Assembly (NCBI RefSeq): GCF_900107835.1
Contig: NZ_FNRG01000003.1
Location: 62,001-126,000, forward strand
From: Oribacterium sp. KHPX15
GTDB taxonomy: Bacteria; Bacillota; Clostridia; Lachnospirales; Lachnospiraceae
Direction: 5' to 3'
Length of the DNA stretch: 64,000 nucleotides
Part shown: positions 1 to 9,285 of the stretch, piece after piece
How the letters are laid out: each line of letters starts with the position of its first letter
Numbering within the stretch: position 1 is the first letter of the stretch
Position numbers and translations under genes: made by a program
The notes under the pieces: generated by a model
Databases searched by the model: none
The model's input: only the letters and a program-made list of their open reading frames with translations
Told to the model about the DNA's origin: nothing

Positions 1-2
1 GT

Positions 3-2780
3 GTTGAGCGGGAGGACGGAGAAATCTTCGAATATCAGCATTTGCCAAATGGAAAAGTCGTATCAGCCCGTAAACCCGGAAATCTCGTCTACAAGTATGA
101 ATATGACGTGCGTGGCCGTCTGGTTTACACATCAAATGGAATCAGCGATATAACCGGATACGAATATTATTCAAACGGTCAGATCAGCAAGGTGTTATAT
201 CAGAACGGAACATTCCTTCAAAACGAGTATGATCCTGAAGGCAGGCTTATCAGTGAAACACGTTCTGATGGTTATGGATTAAGGTATGAGTATGATGCTC
301 TGGGAAGGCGGTTAAGCACAACCGATACGGATGGTCGTAAAAAGAGTTGGAATTATGATGCAGACGGCAATCCTACAGAAATAACGGATAGCCTCGGGCG
401 TAAAACAGAATACAGATATTCACCGGTTGGGAATCTGCTTTTTGTAAAAGATCCTCTCGGAAATGTGATTCGATACGACTACGATCCCATGAACCGGCTG
501 ATTGCTGTGCTTCAGGCTAATGTCTCTGACGAAAAAGCTGCTGAGATATTTGAAAAGCCTGAATCATACCAGAATCCCGAAAACAAAGACATTCACCTTA
601 CAACATGGAAGAGAAACAGAGATGGTCAGATTACAGCCAGAACTGATGCGCTTGGTAATGTCAAAAAATGGCAGTATTACGATGACGGTCAGGTTTATAA
701 GATCTGGGATGAAGAAAACAGATGCACCGAATATAGATATGATGAGGCTAAGAGGCTTTCTTCGGTAATATACCCGGATGAGAAAAAAACGGAGTATACA
801 TATAATGCTATGGGCTGGATGACAGGAGTGACTGACCGGACTGGCTGCACTTCGTTTGAATATGATGCTTATGGACGTATGACTGCTTCAACTGATCCAA
901 ATAATCAGAAATTTGTATATGAGCTGGACGCAGCCGGTCGGAGAAAAGGACTTGTTTATCCCGACGGAACAAAGCTATCCTTCGGATACAATGAAAAAGG
1001 ACAGTTAGCGAATATTGATGACGCCGGTTTTGCAGCCGGATACCATTATGATGATTTTGGAAGAGTTTCTTCTAAAATAATTGAATGGGCAAAGAATGAT
1101 GCGGAGCATAGGCATTCGCTTACAGAAAAGTATACGTATCTGCCTTCCGGAAAGCTTTCCGGAATGACACAAACAAAGGATTCCGAACTGATTTCGGAGT
1201 ACGCATATCGTTACGATGAAATCGGAAACATGATTTCAAGGCAGGAAGTATTTTGGGACAATGGAAATAAGAGTGAAACCGACATAGCTTATGAATATGA
1301 TCCCATGAATCGCCTGACAAAAGTATCTGTAAAGGATCAGGAGGGAAAATTATCCACTGCTGAAAGTTATGAATATGATGATTATGGTAATCGGATAATC
1401 GGTTACAGGAACGGAATCACAACTAAGAGCATGTACAATGCAGAGGGACAACTTACAGAATGTTGTTCCTCCGGCGGTGATACACAAGGAACTACATCGT
1501 ACTTCTATGATAAAACAGGACGTTTGATCCGTACCAAGGGAAATCACCGGTCCGAGCGAAAATATGACACAGCAGGTCACCTGACAGAAATCCGGGAGGG
1601 AGATGATTTACTAAGGTTAAATGTCAACAGTCTGGGACATATCATTAGCGAAGAAGATAAAGAAGGCTCAGTGAAAAAATTCTGGGTTGATTACAGTCTG
1701 GACGCACTTCCGATCATGGGTATAAATGATGGTGGTGGATGGACCGGTTATATTCGTGATTCTAAAATCCTGGGAAGCTTTAACGGAAAGAACAGTAATG
1801 CTTTTGTATGCGATGAAAAAGGAAGTGTTAATCGGATTTTTGATATGGATGGACTTCCTTCGTGCGGAGGAGGAAGGATACGCTATGATTCCTTTGGAAA
1901 TGTTGAGACAGGTGCCGCATTCGCAGAAAGCGGGTCACCATTCGGATATACCGGATTGTATAAACCTTTAACAGGGGACACATGGCGTACAGGAAGTCGT
2001 GAATATGATCCCGGAATCGGAAGATTCATGGCAAGGGATGATGATCGTTATGTGAAGATAAAGCGTCCCGAAACCCTTAATCTGTATCAGTATTGTTTTG
2101 CAAATCCTATAATATGGATCGATCCGGCAGGAACAGACTGCTATATATTCTATAAGGCTGATTCTGCAGACTGCTCATTTAACCAACAGAAACAACTTGC
2201 TAAACAATATGGTTATGATATTTCTCATGTCCACATGATACCGTTTTCGGATAAAGCAGCTTTTATGGAAGACTGGAATTCAATGGGAACTGTGAATGGC
2301 GAGAAGGTAGATATCGATACGGTTATTATCGAATCACATGCAAATCCTTATGTTATAAGTGATAACGAAAATTTCACTATGACCACCGCCGATATACAGA
2401 ATCTTCAGAATAAAGATATGGATAATCTTATTTTAGAGGGATGCAATACAGGTCATATGGATTATGTTGAAGAAAATGTTGCAACAGCATTTGCACATAA
2501 AACCAATGGTGCTCCTGTACTGGCAGCGGATGGAACGGTGTATTATGGTAAATCCATCTTCCCATGGTCTAAGGCGTGGTATGATCCGAAAGATGATAAA
2601 CACTTCAAGTCTTATCGCCCTGAAGGCAGCAACCGAAAAGCAGACGGATGGGTAGTTTATCAGGCGGATGAGAACGGAGAAATAACCACTCACAAGGTTG
2701 GAAAGAAAAAAATGAACATTAAAAAAATGCTAACGGAACTGAGAAAATATCCAAAAACAAAAAGCAGCTGCAGTGGTTGA
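3..2780 (+). CDS. RHS/YD-repeat polymorphic toxin, C-terminal part, with His-Cys peptidase-like tip
   Basis: The frame is open from the first bases of the window, so the gene begins upstream; an internal TTG at 42 is not a convincing start. The visible 925 residues are mostly YD repeats (EYDxxGR, YDxLGR), ending in an RHS core at about residues 640-710 (DPGIGRFMARDD, NLYQYCFANPI, DPAGTD). RHS cores usually form a shell that encloses a toxic C-terminal domain. Here the last ~215 residues contain ESHANP (His near 779) and LEGCNTG (Cys near 814), then a segment reading PVLAADGTVYYG. This His/Cys spacing and context resemble the DUF4347/CHAT-like clan CD cysteine peptidase fold. RHS assignment is clear; the peptidase tip is inference. 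Two lipoprotein genes follow at 24 nt and further. Delivery by the neighbouring WXG100 system is plausible, but its N-terminus is not visible. Confidence 0.85.
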   Translation, partial: VEREDGEIFEYQHLPNGKVVSARKPGNLVYKYEYDVRGRLVYTSNGISDITGYEYYSNGQISKVLYQNGTFLQNEYDPEGRLISETRSDGYGLRYEYDALGRRLSTTDTDGRKKSWNYDADGNPTEITDSLGRKTEYRYSPVGNLLFVKDPLGNVIRYDYDPMNRLIAVLQANVSDEKAAEIFEKPESYQNPENKDIHLTTWKRNRDGQITARTDALGNVKKWQYYDDGQVYKIWDEENRCTEYRYDEAKRLSSVIYPDEKKTEYTYNAMGWMTGVTDRTGCTSFEYDAYGRMTASTDPNNQKFVYELDAAGRRKGLVYPDGTKLSFGYNEKGQLANIDDAGFAAGYHYDDFGRVSSKIIEWAKNDAEHRHSLTEKYTYLPSGKLSGMTQTKDSELISEYAYRYDEIGNMISRQEVFWDNGNKSETDIAYEYDPMNRLTKVSVKDQEGKLSTAESYEYDDYGNRIIGYRNGITTKSMYNAEGQLTECCSSGGDTQGTTSYFYDKTGRLIRTKGNHRSERKYDTAGHLTEIREGDDLLRLNVNSLGHIISEEDKEGSVKKFWVDYSLDALPIMGINDGGGWTGYIRDSKILGSFNGKNSNAFVCDEKGSVNRIFDMDGLPSCGGGRIRYDSFGNVETGAAFAESGSPFGYTGLYKPLTGDTWRTGSREYDPGIGRFMARDDDRYVKIKRPETLNLYQYCFANPIIWIDPAGTDCYIFYKADSADCSFNQQKQLAKQYGYDISHVHMIPFSDKAAFMEDWNSMGTVNGEKVDIDTVIIESHANPYVISDNENFTMTTADIQNLQNKDMDNLILEGCNTGHMDYVEENVATAFAHKTNGAPVLAADGTVYYGKSIFPWSKAWYDPKDDKHFKSYRPEGSNRKADGWVVYQADENGEITTHKVGKKKMNIKKMLTELRKYPKTKSSCSG

Positions 2781-2804
2781 TACGGAGGACCCGGTGGAGG
2801 AATA

Positions 2805-3341
2805 ATGATTAAAATTCGAAACTTCAGCACTATAGTTCTATTGATTATTATTGTTACGATAATAGGGGGATGCGGTAAGGATATGAATTTATTCCGAAAA
2901 AAAACAACTGAAAATAAGACAACTGAAAAAAATACAGAAGATACAAAAACCTTGACTGCCTATGAAGAAGACGCTAAAAAGCTGACTACTTATGCAGAAG
3001 ACTTGACCGGACTTACATTAAAAGATATATGTTTAAAAGAAAGCGGCGAAATCGAGTCGCAATCAAGGGATGAGTATGCATACATCTGTCTGGATTTACA
3101 GGATGGTGGAATAAAAACATTAGAAGAAAGGCTTGATGCTGCAGGAAAAGAAGCATTGAAGGGATCTTTTACTGTTCCGGGATTTAATGGTCATGAATTG
3201 GCTAAAAAAATGAAAAGTGAAACGATCCTGGGCTGGTATACCTTTTTTTTAAAGGGTAAGGGAAATGCTATGACAAGGTCTGTTGAAGTATTTTTGACAG
3301 AGGATGAAGAAAATAAGGGATATATGTATCTTTTTGGTTAA
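2805..3341 (+). CDS. Small lipoprotein, candidate immunity or accessory protein of the upstream RHS
   Basis: 178 residues. A lysine-poor hydrophobic leader (IVLLIIIVTIIGG) ends in a lipobox with Cys near residue 24, so the product should be anchored outside the membrane. The mature part is Lys/Thr/Glu-rich at first, then a compact alpha/beta-looking domain of about 110 residues that I do not recognise. The ATG lies 7 nt after a GGTGGAGG-like ribosome site. It starts 24 nt after the RHS stop and ends 21 nt before the next lipoprotein start, so the three are likely co-transcribed. Position directly after an RHS toxin suggests immunity, but no family supports that. Confidence 0.6.
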   Translation: MIKIRNFSTIVLLIIIVTIIGGCGKDMNLFRKKTTENKTTEKNTEDTKTLTAYEEDAKKLTTYAEDLTGLTLKDICLKESGEIESQSRDEYAYICLDLQDGGIKTLEERLDAAGKEALKGSFTVPGFNGHELAKKMKSETILGWYTFFLKGKGNAMTRSVEVFLTEDEENKGYMYLFG

Positions 3342-3362
3342 AAAGATGCAAAGGTGGTATTG

Positions 3363-4694
3363 ATGAATAAAGTCAAAATTGCAGGAGCTATAGCGCTTCT
3401 TTCTGCATTACTCCTGATGGGATGCGCTAAAAAAACAAAAACCCCGGCGGTTGATCCATTACAGGATCCCAAACCGGGAACAATTGCATGGGGAATGAAA
3501 TACGGTTCGTCAGATAGAATCACAACCCCTAGCATCACAAGCAGAATGGACGAAACATTGGCAGGAGATAGTGTATCAGATAACAAAGAAGTGGTAATAC
3601 TGGGTACCGGCGCATCCACGGAACACTGGGATGAAGCAACTGATCCGGTCGCTCAAAAGAGTCTGGCGCTGCTTTTGCCTGCAGATGATGAATATGATTT
3701 TAAATGGGCCAACGATCATGAGTCATCTGATATTATTAAATTTATATATGCGAGAGACGCAAAAGCAAATGAAGAGATATTTGGATATCCCAAACCTACG
3801 GAACAGGAATTATATGCGATTCTGGAATCAAACAATAACATATCTCAAAAATACAAAGAATTTATCCGGGACTTCATACATAAATTCTTAACCTTATATC
3901 CCGAAACCGACTTTTCGGTTTTCAAACATAACCTGGAAACACTTGTTGTTGATGAATTGACTGAAAGAGAGATACAAATGAAGGCAATGTCTTTCGGCAC
4001 CGTTGCCTGCTATTTGAACAATGAAAACACCATCTGCGTCAGACAAGATAATGAAGCCATGGATACAACAACAAATGATTATGTAGTCCTGACCCATGAA
4101 CTAATGCATGCCTGCAGAATCTGCAAATCAAAGGATATTAACGGAAAACAGATAAACGTAAAATTCTATGATGATTCAGATATGGGATTGTATGAAGATG
4201 AAGCATTGATCACTCAATTTGCATATGAGATGCAGGGGTTAGGAAATAAGTCGATTTATTATACATTCCAAACGAATATTTACAGGCAGATGCTGGAAGG
4301 AATGGATTACGACGGTGCCGATTATATGAATCATTCAGTTAACTACTTTATCGAAAAGCTCCAGGAAAAGTTTGATAAAATCGGAGTCGAGATTCCTGCA
4401 TATCACTTTGTTAATCTCGTAGATGCATATGCAACTATTCATTACAAAGATTACGATGAACCGGCTTACAACAGTTTTGAAGATATGTTTAAAGCAATAA
4501 CAGTAAATTACACCGCAACTCATTTAACCCCAGATATGACTTACGAGGAAACAGAGAAGGAATGGAATGCTTTCTGGGATGACATTTACTTCCATATTGC
4601 TGAATTATCAACTCCGTATCCGGAGCTGAATCAGGAATGCTTCAGACCACATTGGGATGAGCAGGTGCAGAAGCTCGGAATAAGCCGGCAATAA
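3363..4694 (+). CDS. Lipoprotein with HELMH zinc-metalloprotease signature
   Basis: 443 residues from the ATG at 3363. This start is preferred to the GTG at 3354 because the AAAGGTGG ribosome site overlaps the GTG and sits 5 nt before the ATG. A signal peptide with lipobox (LLLMGC, Cys near 21) predicts a lipid-anchored extracellular protein. The central domain has VLTHELMHAC with HExxH beginning at His245, and a downstream Glu280 in DEALITQFAYE about 35 residues later, the arrangement of gluzincin-type zinc peptidases. The rest is helical and not assigned to a family. Third gene of the RHS-lipoprotein-lipoprotein set and bounded by a strong terminator. It could process wall or secreted proteins, or be a toxin partner. 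Confidence 0.7.
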   Translation: MNKVKIAGAIALLSALLLMGCAKKTKTPAVDPLQDPKPGTIAWGMKYGSSDRITTPSITSRMDETLAGDSVSDNKEVVILGTGASTEHWDEATDPVAQKSLALLLPADDEYDFKWANDHESSDIIKFIYARDAKANEEIFGYPKPTEQELYAILESNNNISQKYKEFIRDFIHKFLTLYPETDFSVFKHNLETLVVDELTEREIQMKAMSFGTVACYLNNENTICVRQDNEAMDTTTNDYVVLTHELMHACRICKSKDINGKQINVKFYDDSDMGLYEDEALITQFAYEMQGLGNKSIYYTFQTNIYRQMLEGMDYDGADYMNHSVNYFIEKLQEKFDKIGVEIPAYHFVNLVDAYATIHYKDYDEPAYNSFEDMFKAITVNYTATHLTPDMTYEETEKEWNAFWDDIYFHIAELSTPYPELNQECFRPHWDEQVQKLGISRQ

Positions 4695-4700
4695 TGAGAT

Positions 4701-4745
4701 AAAATAAAACGCTAAAGATCCGGAAGATTTTTAGCGTTTTATTTT
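4701..4745. terminator. Bidirectional rho-independent terminator
   Basis: Perfect 16-bp arms (4701-4716 and 4730-4745) around a 13-nt loop, with A-run and T-run ends. It lies between the convergent metalloprotease and HipA-like genes and can serve both strands. The core closely matches the hairpin at 7574-7616. Confidence 0.85.
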
Positions 4746-4751
4746 ATGCAT

Positions 4752-5951
4752 TTACCTATAAGTTTTCCACAAGTCTTTGCCATCCTGGAATGACGAAAGC
4801 ATAGAAATCTTTTTTTTATAAAATTCTTTCAATTTAGGGATGCGGACCTGTCGCTCGTAAAGATCTTTAGTATAGATATCAAAATCCATCTGAGCCTTAT
4901 TGAGATCCACAGCGTTTCGGTCATGAACATATGAAAGCAACTTGATTTCCCGTTCAACGAAAGAATGTGTTTTGATCTCATCAATCCTGATTTTATACAT
5001 CTGATCGTAGGGAATATTATAAAACATGGAATTACCGGAATCATATATTGGTGCAAAGCCTAATAACTCCAAAGTATCGGGATTCCGCAATACCGATATA
5101 TTATTCATATGCCTGTCAGTGTTGGACAGGAGATAATCGGTCATTATTTCGTAGTCCATGAACCTTGTGAAATATTCTTCCGACATACCTAATTTAATGC
5201 AGACATCTTTTAGGGGGAAATAGAAGGATTCATTTTGACGTACCTTTACGGTTTGCAGCAATTCCCAGGCACTAATGCTTTCGATGTTTTCACTGCAGTA
5301 ATCGTATGATAAACAGCCAATTCCTTCTAAGTCCCCCTCAACCTTGAGGAGTGTGAGTGAATATTCGGTAAAATTGTCGAAGCCCTGCTGTTTATGAAGA
5401 TTGGTTGCGAATAGTTCATTCAGGCTTTGCTGGTAGGACTGTCCATAATTTCCCTTGATCATGTAACGTTTACCGGTGTTGTCAATGCACCATTTCTTTT
5501 GAAGTTCACCTTGAGAGGTGGCAAATTTGAACTTGGTTTCTTTTCTGATATCTATGACATGGTCTTTGTTTATGGTCAATTCGCCAAATGTATCAACAAA
5601 ATCATTTGAAAATAGATTCACATCTTTCCAGGACAAGTCTTCGCCACGAGGTTTGATCCAATAGCAGTCGGATAGACTAAGAGCAAGATTATCAACTAAA
5701 GCACTGTTTGTTGAAACATATCCAAGGCGTTGGAGGGCAGACTTGGCACCGGCACGGGTCTTGGGAATGGCTCTGTCCTTCCACCAGTCATGGAATTTCA
5801 TTTCGTTCATTTGTCCGCCCAAAGGGAAATGTTCCCAGGCGTCCAGGTTTTTTCTGTATTTTTTCAGACTTCCGTCCTCAGATATTTCCATGAGGCATAC
5901 GGGAATATCCTTATGCATTAGGAAGTATTCTTTCACATTGTTTCTTGTCAT
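4752..5951 (-). CDS. HipA-like serine/threonine kinase (toxin of a HipBA-like pair)
   Basis: 399 residues. The C-terminal half carries kinase-like motifs seen in HipA relatives: SNTDRHMNN (catalytic Asp and metal-binding Asn, near residue 280-287) and FAPIYDSGNSMF (the DxxxS metal/activation segment, near 305-315). RYMIKGN near 170 would hold the ATP-contacting lysine. The N-terminal ~150 residues are not the typical HipA N-domain, so this is a divergent member. It starts 3 nt after the stop of the XRE gene, with GGAG 8 nt before the ATG, so the two are one operon. In E. coli HipA phosphorylates GltX; the target here is unknown. A regulatory kinase rather than a toxin remains possible. Confidence 0.75.
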   Translation of the reverse strand: MTRNNVKEYFLMHKDIPVCLMEISEDGSLKKYRKNLDAWEHFPLGGQMNEMKFHDWWKDRAIPKTRAGAKSALQRLGYVSTNSALVDNLALSLSDCYWIKPRGEDLSWKDVNLFSNDFVDTFGELTINKDHVIDIRKETKFKFATSQGELQKKWCIDNTGKRYMIKGNYGQSYQQSLNELFATNLHKQQGFDNFTEYSLTLLKVEGDLEGIGCLSYDYCSENIESISAWELLQTVKVRQNESFYFPLKDVCIKLGMSEEYFTRFMDYEIMTDYLLSNTDRHMNNISVLRNPDTLELLGFAPIYDSGNSMFYNIPYDQMYKIRIDEIKTHSFVEREIKLLSYVHDRNAVDLNKAQMDFDIYTKDLYERQVRIPKLKEFYKKKISMLSSFQDGKDLWKTYR

Positions 5952-5954
5952 GAT

Positions 5955-6359
5955 TTAACTCCAGATAATGTCTTCGTCCTTGTCCCAACTGCAATCCTGT
6001 TCGAACTTCTCTTTAATCTCATAAAATGATTCAAATAGATCCGATACATAAAGCGGCAGATTTTTAGGTTTAACGCTTTCGATATCACATTTGATTTGTA
6101 TAGAGTTTCCAACTGAATCATACAAAGTACCGGAACTCTCTTCATAGTAGTAAGCCGTGCCGTTTTGGGTAACGATTTCTCTAGTGATGTCTTTCGAGAC
6201 CGGCAACAGCATGGAAATCATTTTGATGATATATGGTGCAGGCTTTGCCTCTCCCTGTTCCCATTTGCGTAACGTGCTGACAGGGATACCGAAGTGATCA
6301 GCAAACTGAGTTTGAGAAAGACCGGTTGTTTTTCTGTATTCTTTGATGTTAATGCTCAT
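5955..6359 (-). CDS. XRE-family helix-turn-helix protein (HipB-like antitoxin/repressor)
   Basis: 134 residues from the ATG at 6359, preferred over the TTG at 6377 because GAAGAGG lies 7 nt before it. Residues 1-50 form an XRE HTH (YRKTTGLSQTQFADHFGI, then TLRKWEQGEAKP). The rest, about 85 residues, probably contacts the kinase. Order is antitoxin first, kinase 3 nt later. Such pairs usually repress their own promoter, here expected in the AT-rich stretch 6380-6450. Confidence 0.8.
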   Translation of the reverse strand: MSINIKEYRKTTGLSQTQFADHFGIPVSTLRKWEQGEAKPAPYIIKMISMLLPVSKDITREIVTQNGTAYYYEESSGTLYDSVGNSIQIKCDIESVKPKNLPLYVSDLFESFYEIKEKFEQDCSWDKDEDIIWS

Positions 6360-6733
6360 TTTAGGGCCTCTTCGCAAAACAAAATAAAGTAAGAAGATAA
6401 CTAACCAATATGGTTATAATTAAATATATACTAATCTAATTGGATACACAAATCAACTAAATATTAAAAGGAATCTCTTTAAACTTCCCATATAAATAGT
6501 GGGCACTTTTTGGTGTGGGAAGTATGAGGGATTTACAGTAACAGTTAAGTCTATGTACTCAGGAGTACACAGACCGAGTTATACCTGTAAATCAAAAAAT
6601 ATTTACCATTCATCAGCAAAAAACGCTTTTTATCAGAATATCAACCTATACATAGCCGCCGATGATAATATGTGTACATAACAAAGAAAACAAAACCACA
6701 AGATAATAAAAACATTCAAGGAGAGAAAAAATC
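6360..6733. other. Divergent intergenic region between HipB-like and WXG100 genes
   Basis: 374 nt without a supported gene. The part near 6400-6450 is very AT-rich and probably holds the leftward promoter of the HipBA-like pair. The middle holds the long hairpin at 6530-6593. A short reading frame (6499-6681) crosses it but has no ribosome site and is not called. Confidence 0.5.
6530..6593 (+). promoter_or_regulatory. Long imperfect hairpin in the leader of the first WXG100 gene
   Basis: Outer arms GATTTACAG (6530-6538) and CTGTAAATC (6585-6593) match perfectly. Inside are TAAC/GTTA, TCT/AGA and the near-perfect palindrome TGTACT-CAGG-AGTACA at 6554-6569. No T-run follows on the plus strand, so it is not an ordinary terminator. 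It sits about 140 nt before the WXG100 start. Function unknown. Confidence 0.45.
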
Positions 6734-7033
6734 ATGTCAATGTTCAGAGTAAACGCAAGCACACTTAGAAGTCAAGCAGAGCAGTTATCAACTTTAAACG
6801 AGTCCTTCAAGACTCAGATTTCCAACCTTAATGATAAGGAAAATGCTCTTTCAAACATGTGGGAAGGCGAAGCAAGAAATGCTTTTCACAATGCTTTCCA
6901 GGCAGACAAAGCACAGTTTGATGTATTCTATCAGGGAATAAAGAACTTCATCACAACACTTGAAAATGACGCAGCTGAGTATGAGAAGGCAGAAGCGCAG
7001 AACCTCAGCACTGCACAGACCAGAAAAGCATAA
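6734..7033 (+). CDS. WXG100 family protein (ESAT-6/EsxA-like), paralogue 1a
   Basis: 99 residues, the usual family size. Two amphipathic helices flank the turn SNMWEGEAR with Trp43-x-Gly45, the WXG signature. Such proteins are dimeric substrates or partners of type VII secretion. The ribosome site is AAGGAGAG. The copy at 35840 differs at only 11 of 99 residues, so this is a recent duplication. The next gene, 205 nt downstream, is another WXG100, and the pair is duplicated together. A canonical YxxxD/E-type tail can be read in AAEYEKAEA near the C-terminus. Confidence 0.9.
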   Translation: MSMFRVNASTLRSQAEQLSTLNESFKTQISNLNDKENALSNMWEGEARNAFHNAFQADKAQFDVFYQGIKNFITTLENDAAEYEKAEAQNLSTAQTRKA

Positions 7034-7124
7034 TAACATTTACAGAATAAGAGAAACCAGACCAGATAAGCTTAATAACAAATATAGAATAAGAGAAACA
7101 AGGATTAATACTTGAAACCAATTA

Positions 7125-7197
7125 GATCTCAATACAGGTACCGGATAATATATACAGAAAATAGCATGGAGAGTACCGGTTAGATCTGAACCAGAAT
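7125..7197 (+). promoter_or_regulatory. Conserved intergenic element between paired WXG100 genes, copy 1
   Basis: A 73-nt block closely matching 36181-36251, in the same place between the paired WXG100 genes. It opens and closes with GATCT and carries CCGG near both ends, which could pair as outer and inner stems. Shared core includes TACAGAAAA and ACCGGT. Could be an RNA structure setting the ratio of the two proteins, or an internal promoter/operator. Confidence 0.5.
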
Positions 7198-7237
7198 TAA
7201 ACATTAACGAAATAATAATTAAACGGAGGAAATAAAC

Positions 7238-7552
7238 ATGGAAGGACAGTTAAAAGTAACACCGGAGGAGCTTCAGAACGCATCAGCAGAGTTTTCAGGC
7301 ATTGATAAAACAGTATCAAATACAACACAGGAAATGATGACACTTGTAAGAAATCTTACATCAGCCTGGGAAGGTGAGTCATCACAGGCTTATATCAATA
7401 AATTCAACGAACTTGAGGATGATATGCAGAAGATCCATGCGAAGATTGATGAGCATGTTCAGGATCTTTCCGAAATGGCAACAGTATATTCCAATGCTGA
7501 AAAGACAACAACTGCAGCAAACCAGGCAGTTTCATCAAATCTGATAAGCTGA
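7238..7552 (+). CDS. WXG100 family protein (ESAT-6/EsxA-like), paralogue 1b
   Basis: 104 residues with the turn TSAWEGESS (Trp44-x-Gly46) between two predicted helices. An ACGGAGG ribosome site lies before the ATG. The paralogue at 36291 differs at 11 of 104 residues. The C-terminal stretch TTTAANQAVSSNLIS is also shared with the WVG protein at 35145. Likely a secreted substrate or partner that pairs with the product of 6734. A terminator follows at 7574. Confidence 0.9.
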   Translation: MEGQLKVTPEELQNASAEFSGIDKTVSNTTQEMMTLVRNLTSAWEGESSQAYINKFNELEDDMQKIHAKIDEHVQDLSEMATVYSNAEKTTTAANQAVSSNLIS

Positions 7553-7573
7553 TCGACAAAAAATGAGATGTTT

Positions 7574-7616
7574 AAAAACGCTAAGGATCCTAAAGATTTT
7601 TGGCGTTTTTTATTTT
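7574..7616 (+). terminator. Rho-independent terminator after the WXG100 pair
   Basis: Arms AAAAACGCTAA (7574-7584) and TTTGGCGTTTTT (7599-7610) with one G-U pair, followed by TATTTTT. The sequence is homologous to 4701-4745, including the GATCC and AAGATTTTT loop parts. Confidence 0.8.
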
Positions 7617-7739
7617 TGGGAAGATGTATAATATCTAAAGGGCGCAGTATATCAAACGAGTACTTAAACAGGTATGAATGTTTTATCATTCTTAGACTCA
7701 TATAACAACCCAACATGAAAATCACACAAGAGACCAACT

Positions 7740-8990
7740 ATGAAGACTTGTCCTAATTGCAAATCTAAAGTAAATGATGATACACTGTTTTGTTCTGTCT
7801 GCGGATTTTATTTCGAAGAAGGAACTCTTAAAAATAATGCTTCATCCGGCAAAAATCCATTAAAGGGTTTGCTTATAGTCCTGGTAGTCATTCTTATCAT
7901 TCTGTCCATGGCAGTCGGCGGATTCATCTGGTGGAATCATCCGGCAAAAAGGGTTCAGAGATTATTAGATCTCGGTCAAAAGTATCTTGCTGAGTTGGAT
8001 TACGACCAATCCATAATCACATTGGAAAAGGCACTAAGAATAGATCCAAAGAATTCTCTGCTTTATTCAAATCTTGCTGAAGTTTATGTTGTTAAGGCTG
8101 ATCATATTTCAGAAGAAGAAAAACTGAATCTTTATGAAACAGCGAATGAAAACTATGAATATGCCATGTACTACGCTGGAGAAGATGATGCGAGGTTAGT
8201 AAAGACAATTAATGAATTCTATCTTAACTGGGCGCAAATCTACATAGATCTTAAAGACTACGAAATGGCCAAAAACATATTGAATCAAGGCTTTGAAATC
8301 ACTGAGCAGGATGAACTGAAATCTGAACTTGAAGAAGTAGAAAATCAGGAAAAATCGGAAGCTAAAACTGATGAAGGGAATAATCGGAAATCAAATCAAC
8401 TTCTTTATAATGAGAATGCACGAGCAATTATCATTGATGTGTTTCAGGTTTATCAGCCTAAAAGTTTTGACACAGTATACACTGGCCCAGGGAGGAATGG
8501 ATCCTATCACACTAATTGCAACTATACATATGATGAGACAGGAACGCTGCCCATTACTGTTGTATTGGATAATAAAACAGAAAGAACTATTAAGTATCAA
8601 TATGATATTAACGGGTATCCAAATTATATGGAACTTCATGAACTAGCAGATGATTATTCAGAAGAATACTTCTATGATAATGAAGCTAGATTAACTAATT
8701 CTGTATATCATAACTTGCATGAACCTCAAGATCCTATTAATTATAAACATGAATATGATGAAGGTGGTATATATCAAGGTGTAACAGTCACTACGCAAGT
8801 TCAGTATCCGTTTTCATACAAATATGAATACGACGAAAAGAATCGCATCAAAACTGAGCTTTACGAAGACGAATGGTATAAAATATCTACATCCTATGAA
8901 TATGACGAACAAAACAGAATAATCAAAGAGACAGAATCAAGTATTCGTGATCAATATCAATACACCACTGTCACAACCTATAATTATTAA
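7740..8990 (+). CDS. Zinc-ribbon / TM / TPR membrane protein with YD-like C-terminal repeats
   Basis: 416 residues. Residues 4-22 form a four-Cys zinc ribbon (CPNC and CSVC). A single membrane helix spans about 42-66 (LKGLLIVLVVILIILSMAV), giving a cytoplasmic ribbon and an external remainder. Residues ~70-200 look like TPR helices (AELDYDQSIITLEKALRIDP). Residues ~265-415 contain YD-like units (YTYDETG, YEYDEQNRI) resembling those of the adjacent RHS proteins. A TATAAT box lies at 7627-7632. The ribbon-TM layout recurs at 20815 and 39069. Function unknown; it may handle or dock RHS-type substrates. Confidence 0.7.
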   Translation: MKTCPNCKSKVNDDTLFCSVCGFYFEEGTLKNNASSGKNPLKGLLIVLVVILIILSMAVGGFIWWNHPAKRVQRLLDLGQKYLAELDYDQSIITLEKALRIDPKNSLLYSNLAEVYVVKADHISEEEKLNLYETANENYEYAMYYAGEDDARLVKTINEFYLNWAQIYIDLKDYEMAKNILNQGFEITEQDELKSELEEVENQEKSEAKTDEGNNRKSNQLLYNENARAIIIDVFQVYQPKSFDTVYTGPGRNGSYHTNCNYTYDETGTLPITVVLDNKTERTIKYQYDINGYPNYMELHELADDYSEEYFYDNEARLTNSVYHNLHEPQDPINYKHEYDEGGIYQGVTVTTQVQYPFSYKYEYDEKNRIKTELYEDEWYKISTSYEYDEQNRIIKETESSIRDQYQYTTVTTYNY

Positions 8991-9285
8991 ATTTGATTAC
9001 TGGGTGTTATCATTGCAAACTACTTTTTGGGCAAAATAGATAATCATCTGTAGGTTACATGAGGAGTCACCTATTTACCGGAAGGAAATGTTTAAATTAA
9101 TCCATTCATCCTGTTTTTCCTGCATTTCGTCAGGATACACGCATTAAATTCTAGGGTCATGTATAATTACTATCAGTTAATAAAAGTCTATATATTGCGG
9201 CAATATTTTTCTTCGGATAACTTTGAAAAAATGCTCGAGGGCATTGAGTAGTTGCAAATTTAAAACATATATGGAGGATGAGGCA

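Noticed and set aside
6499-6681. 60-codon frame in the WXG100 leader
   Set aside because: It runs through the hairpin at 6530-6593 and has no ribosome site.
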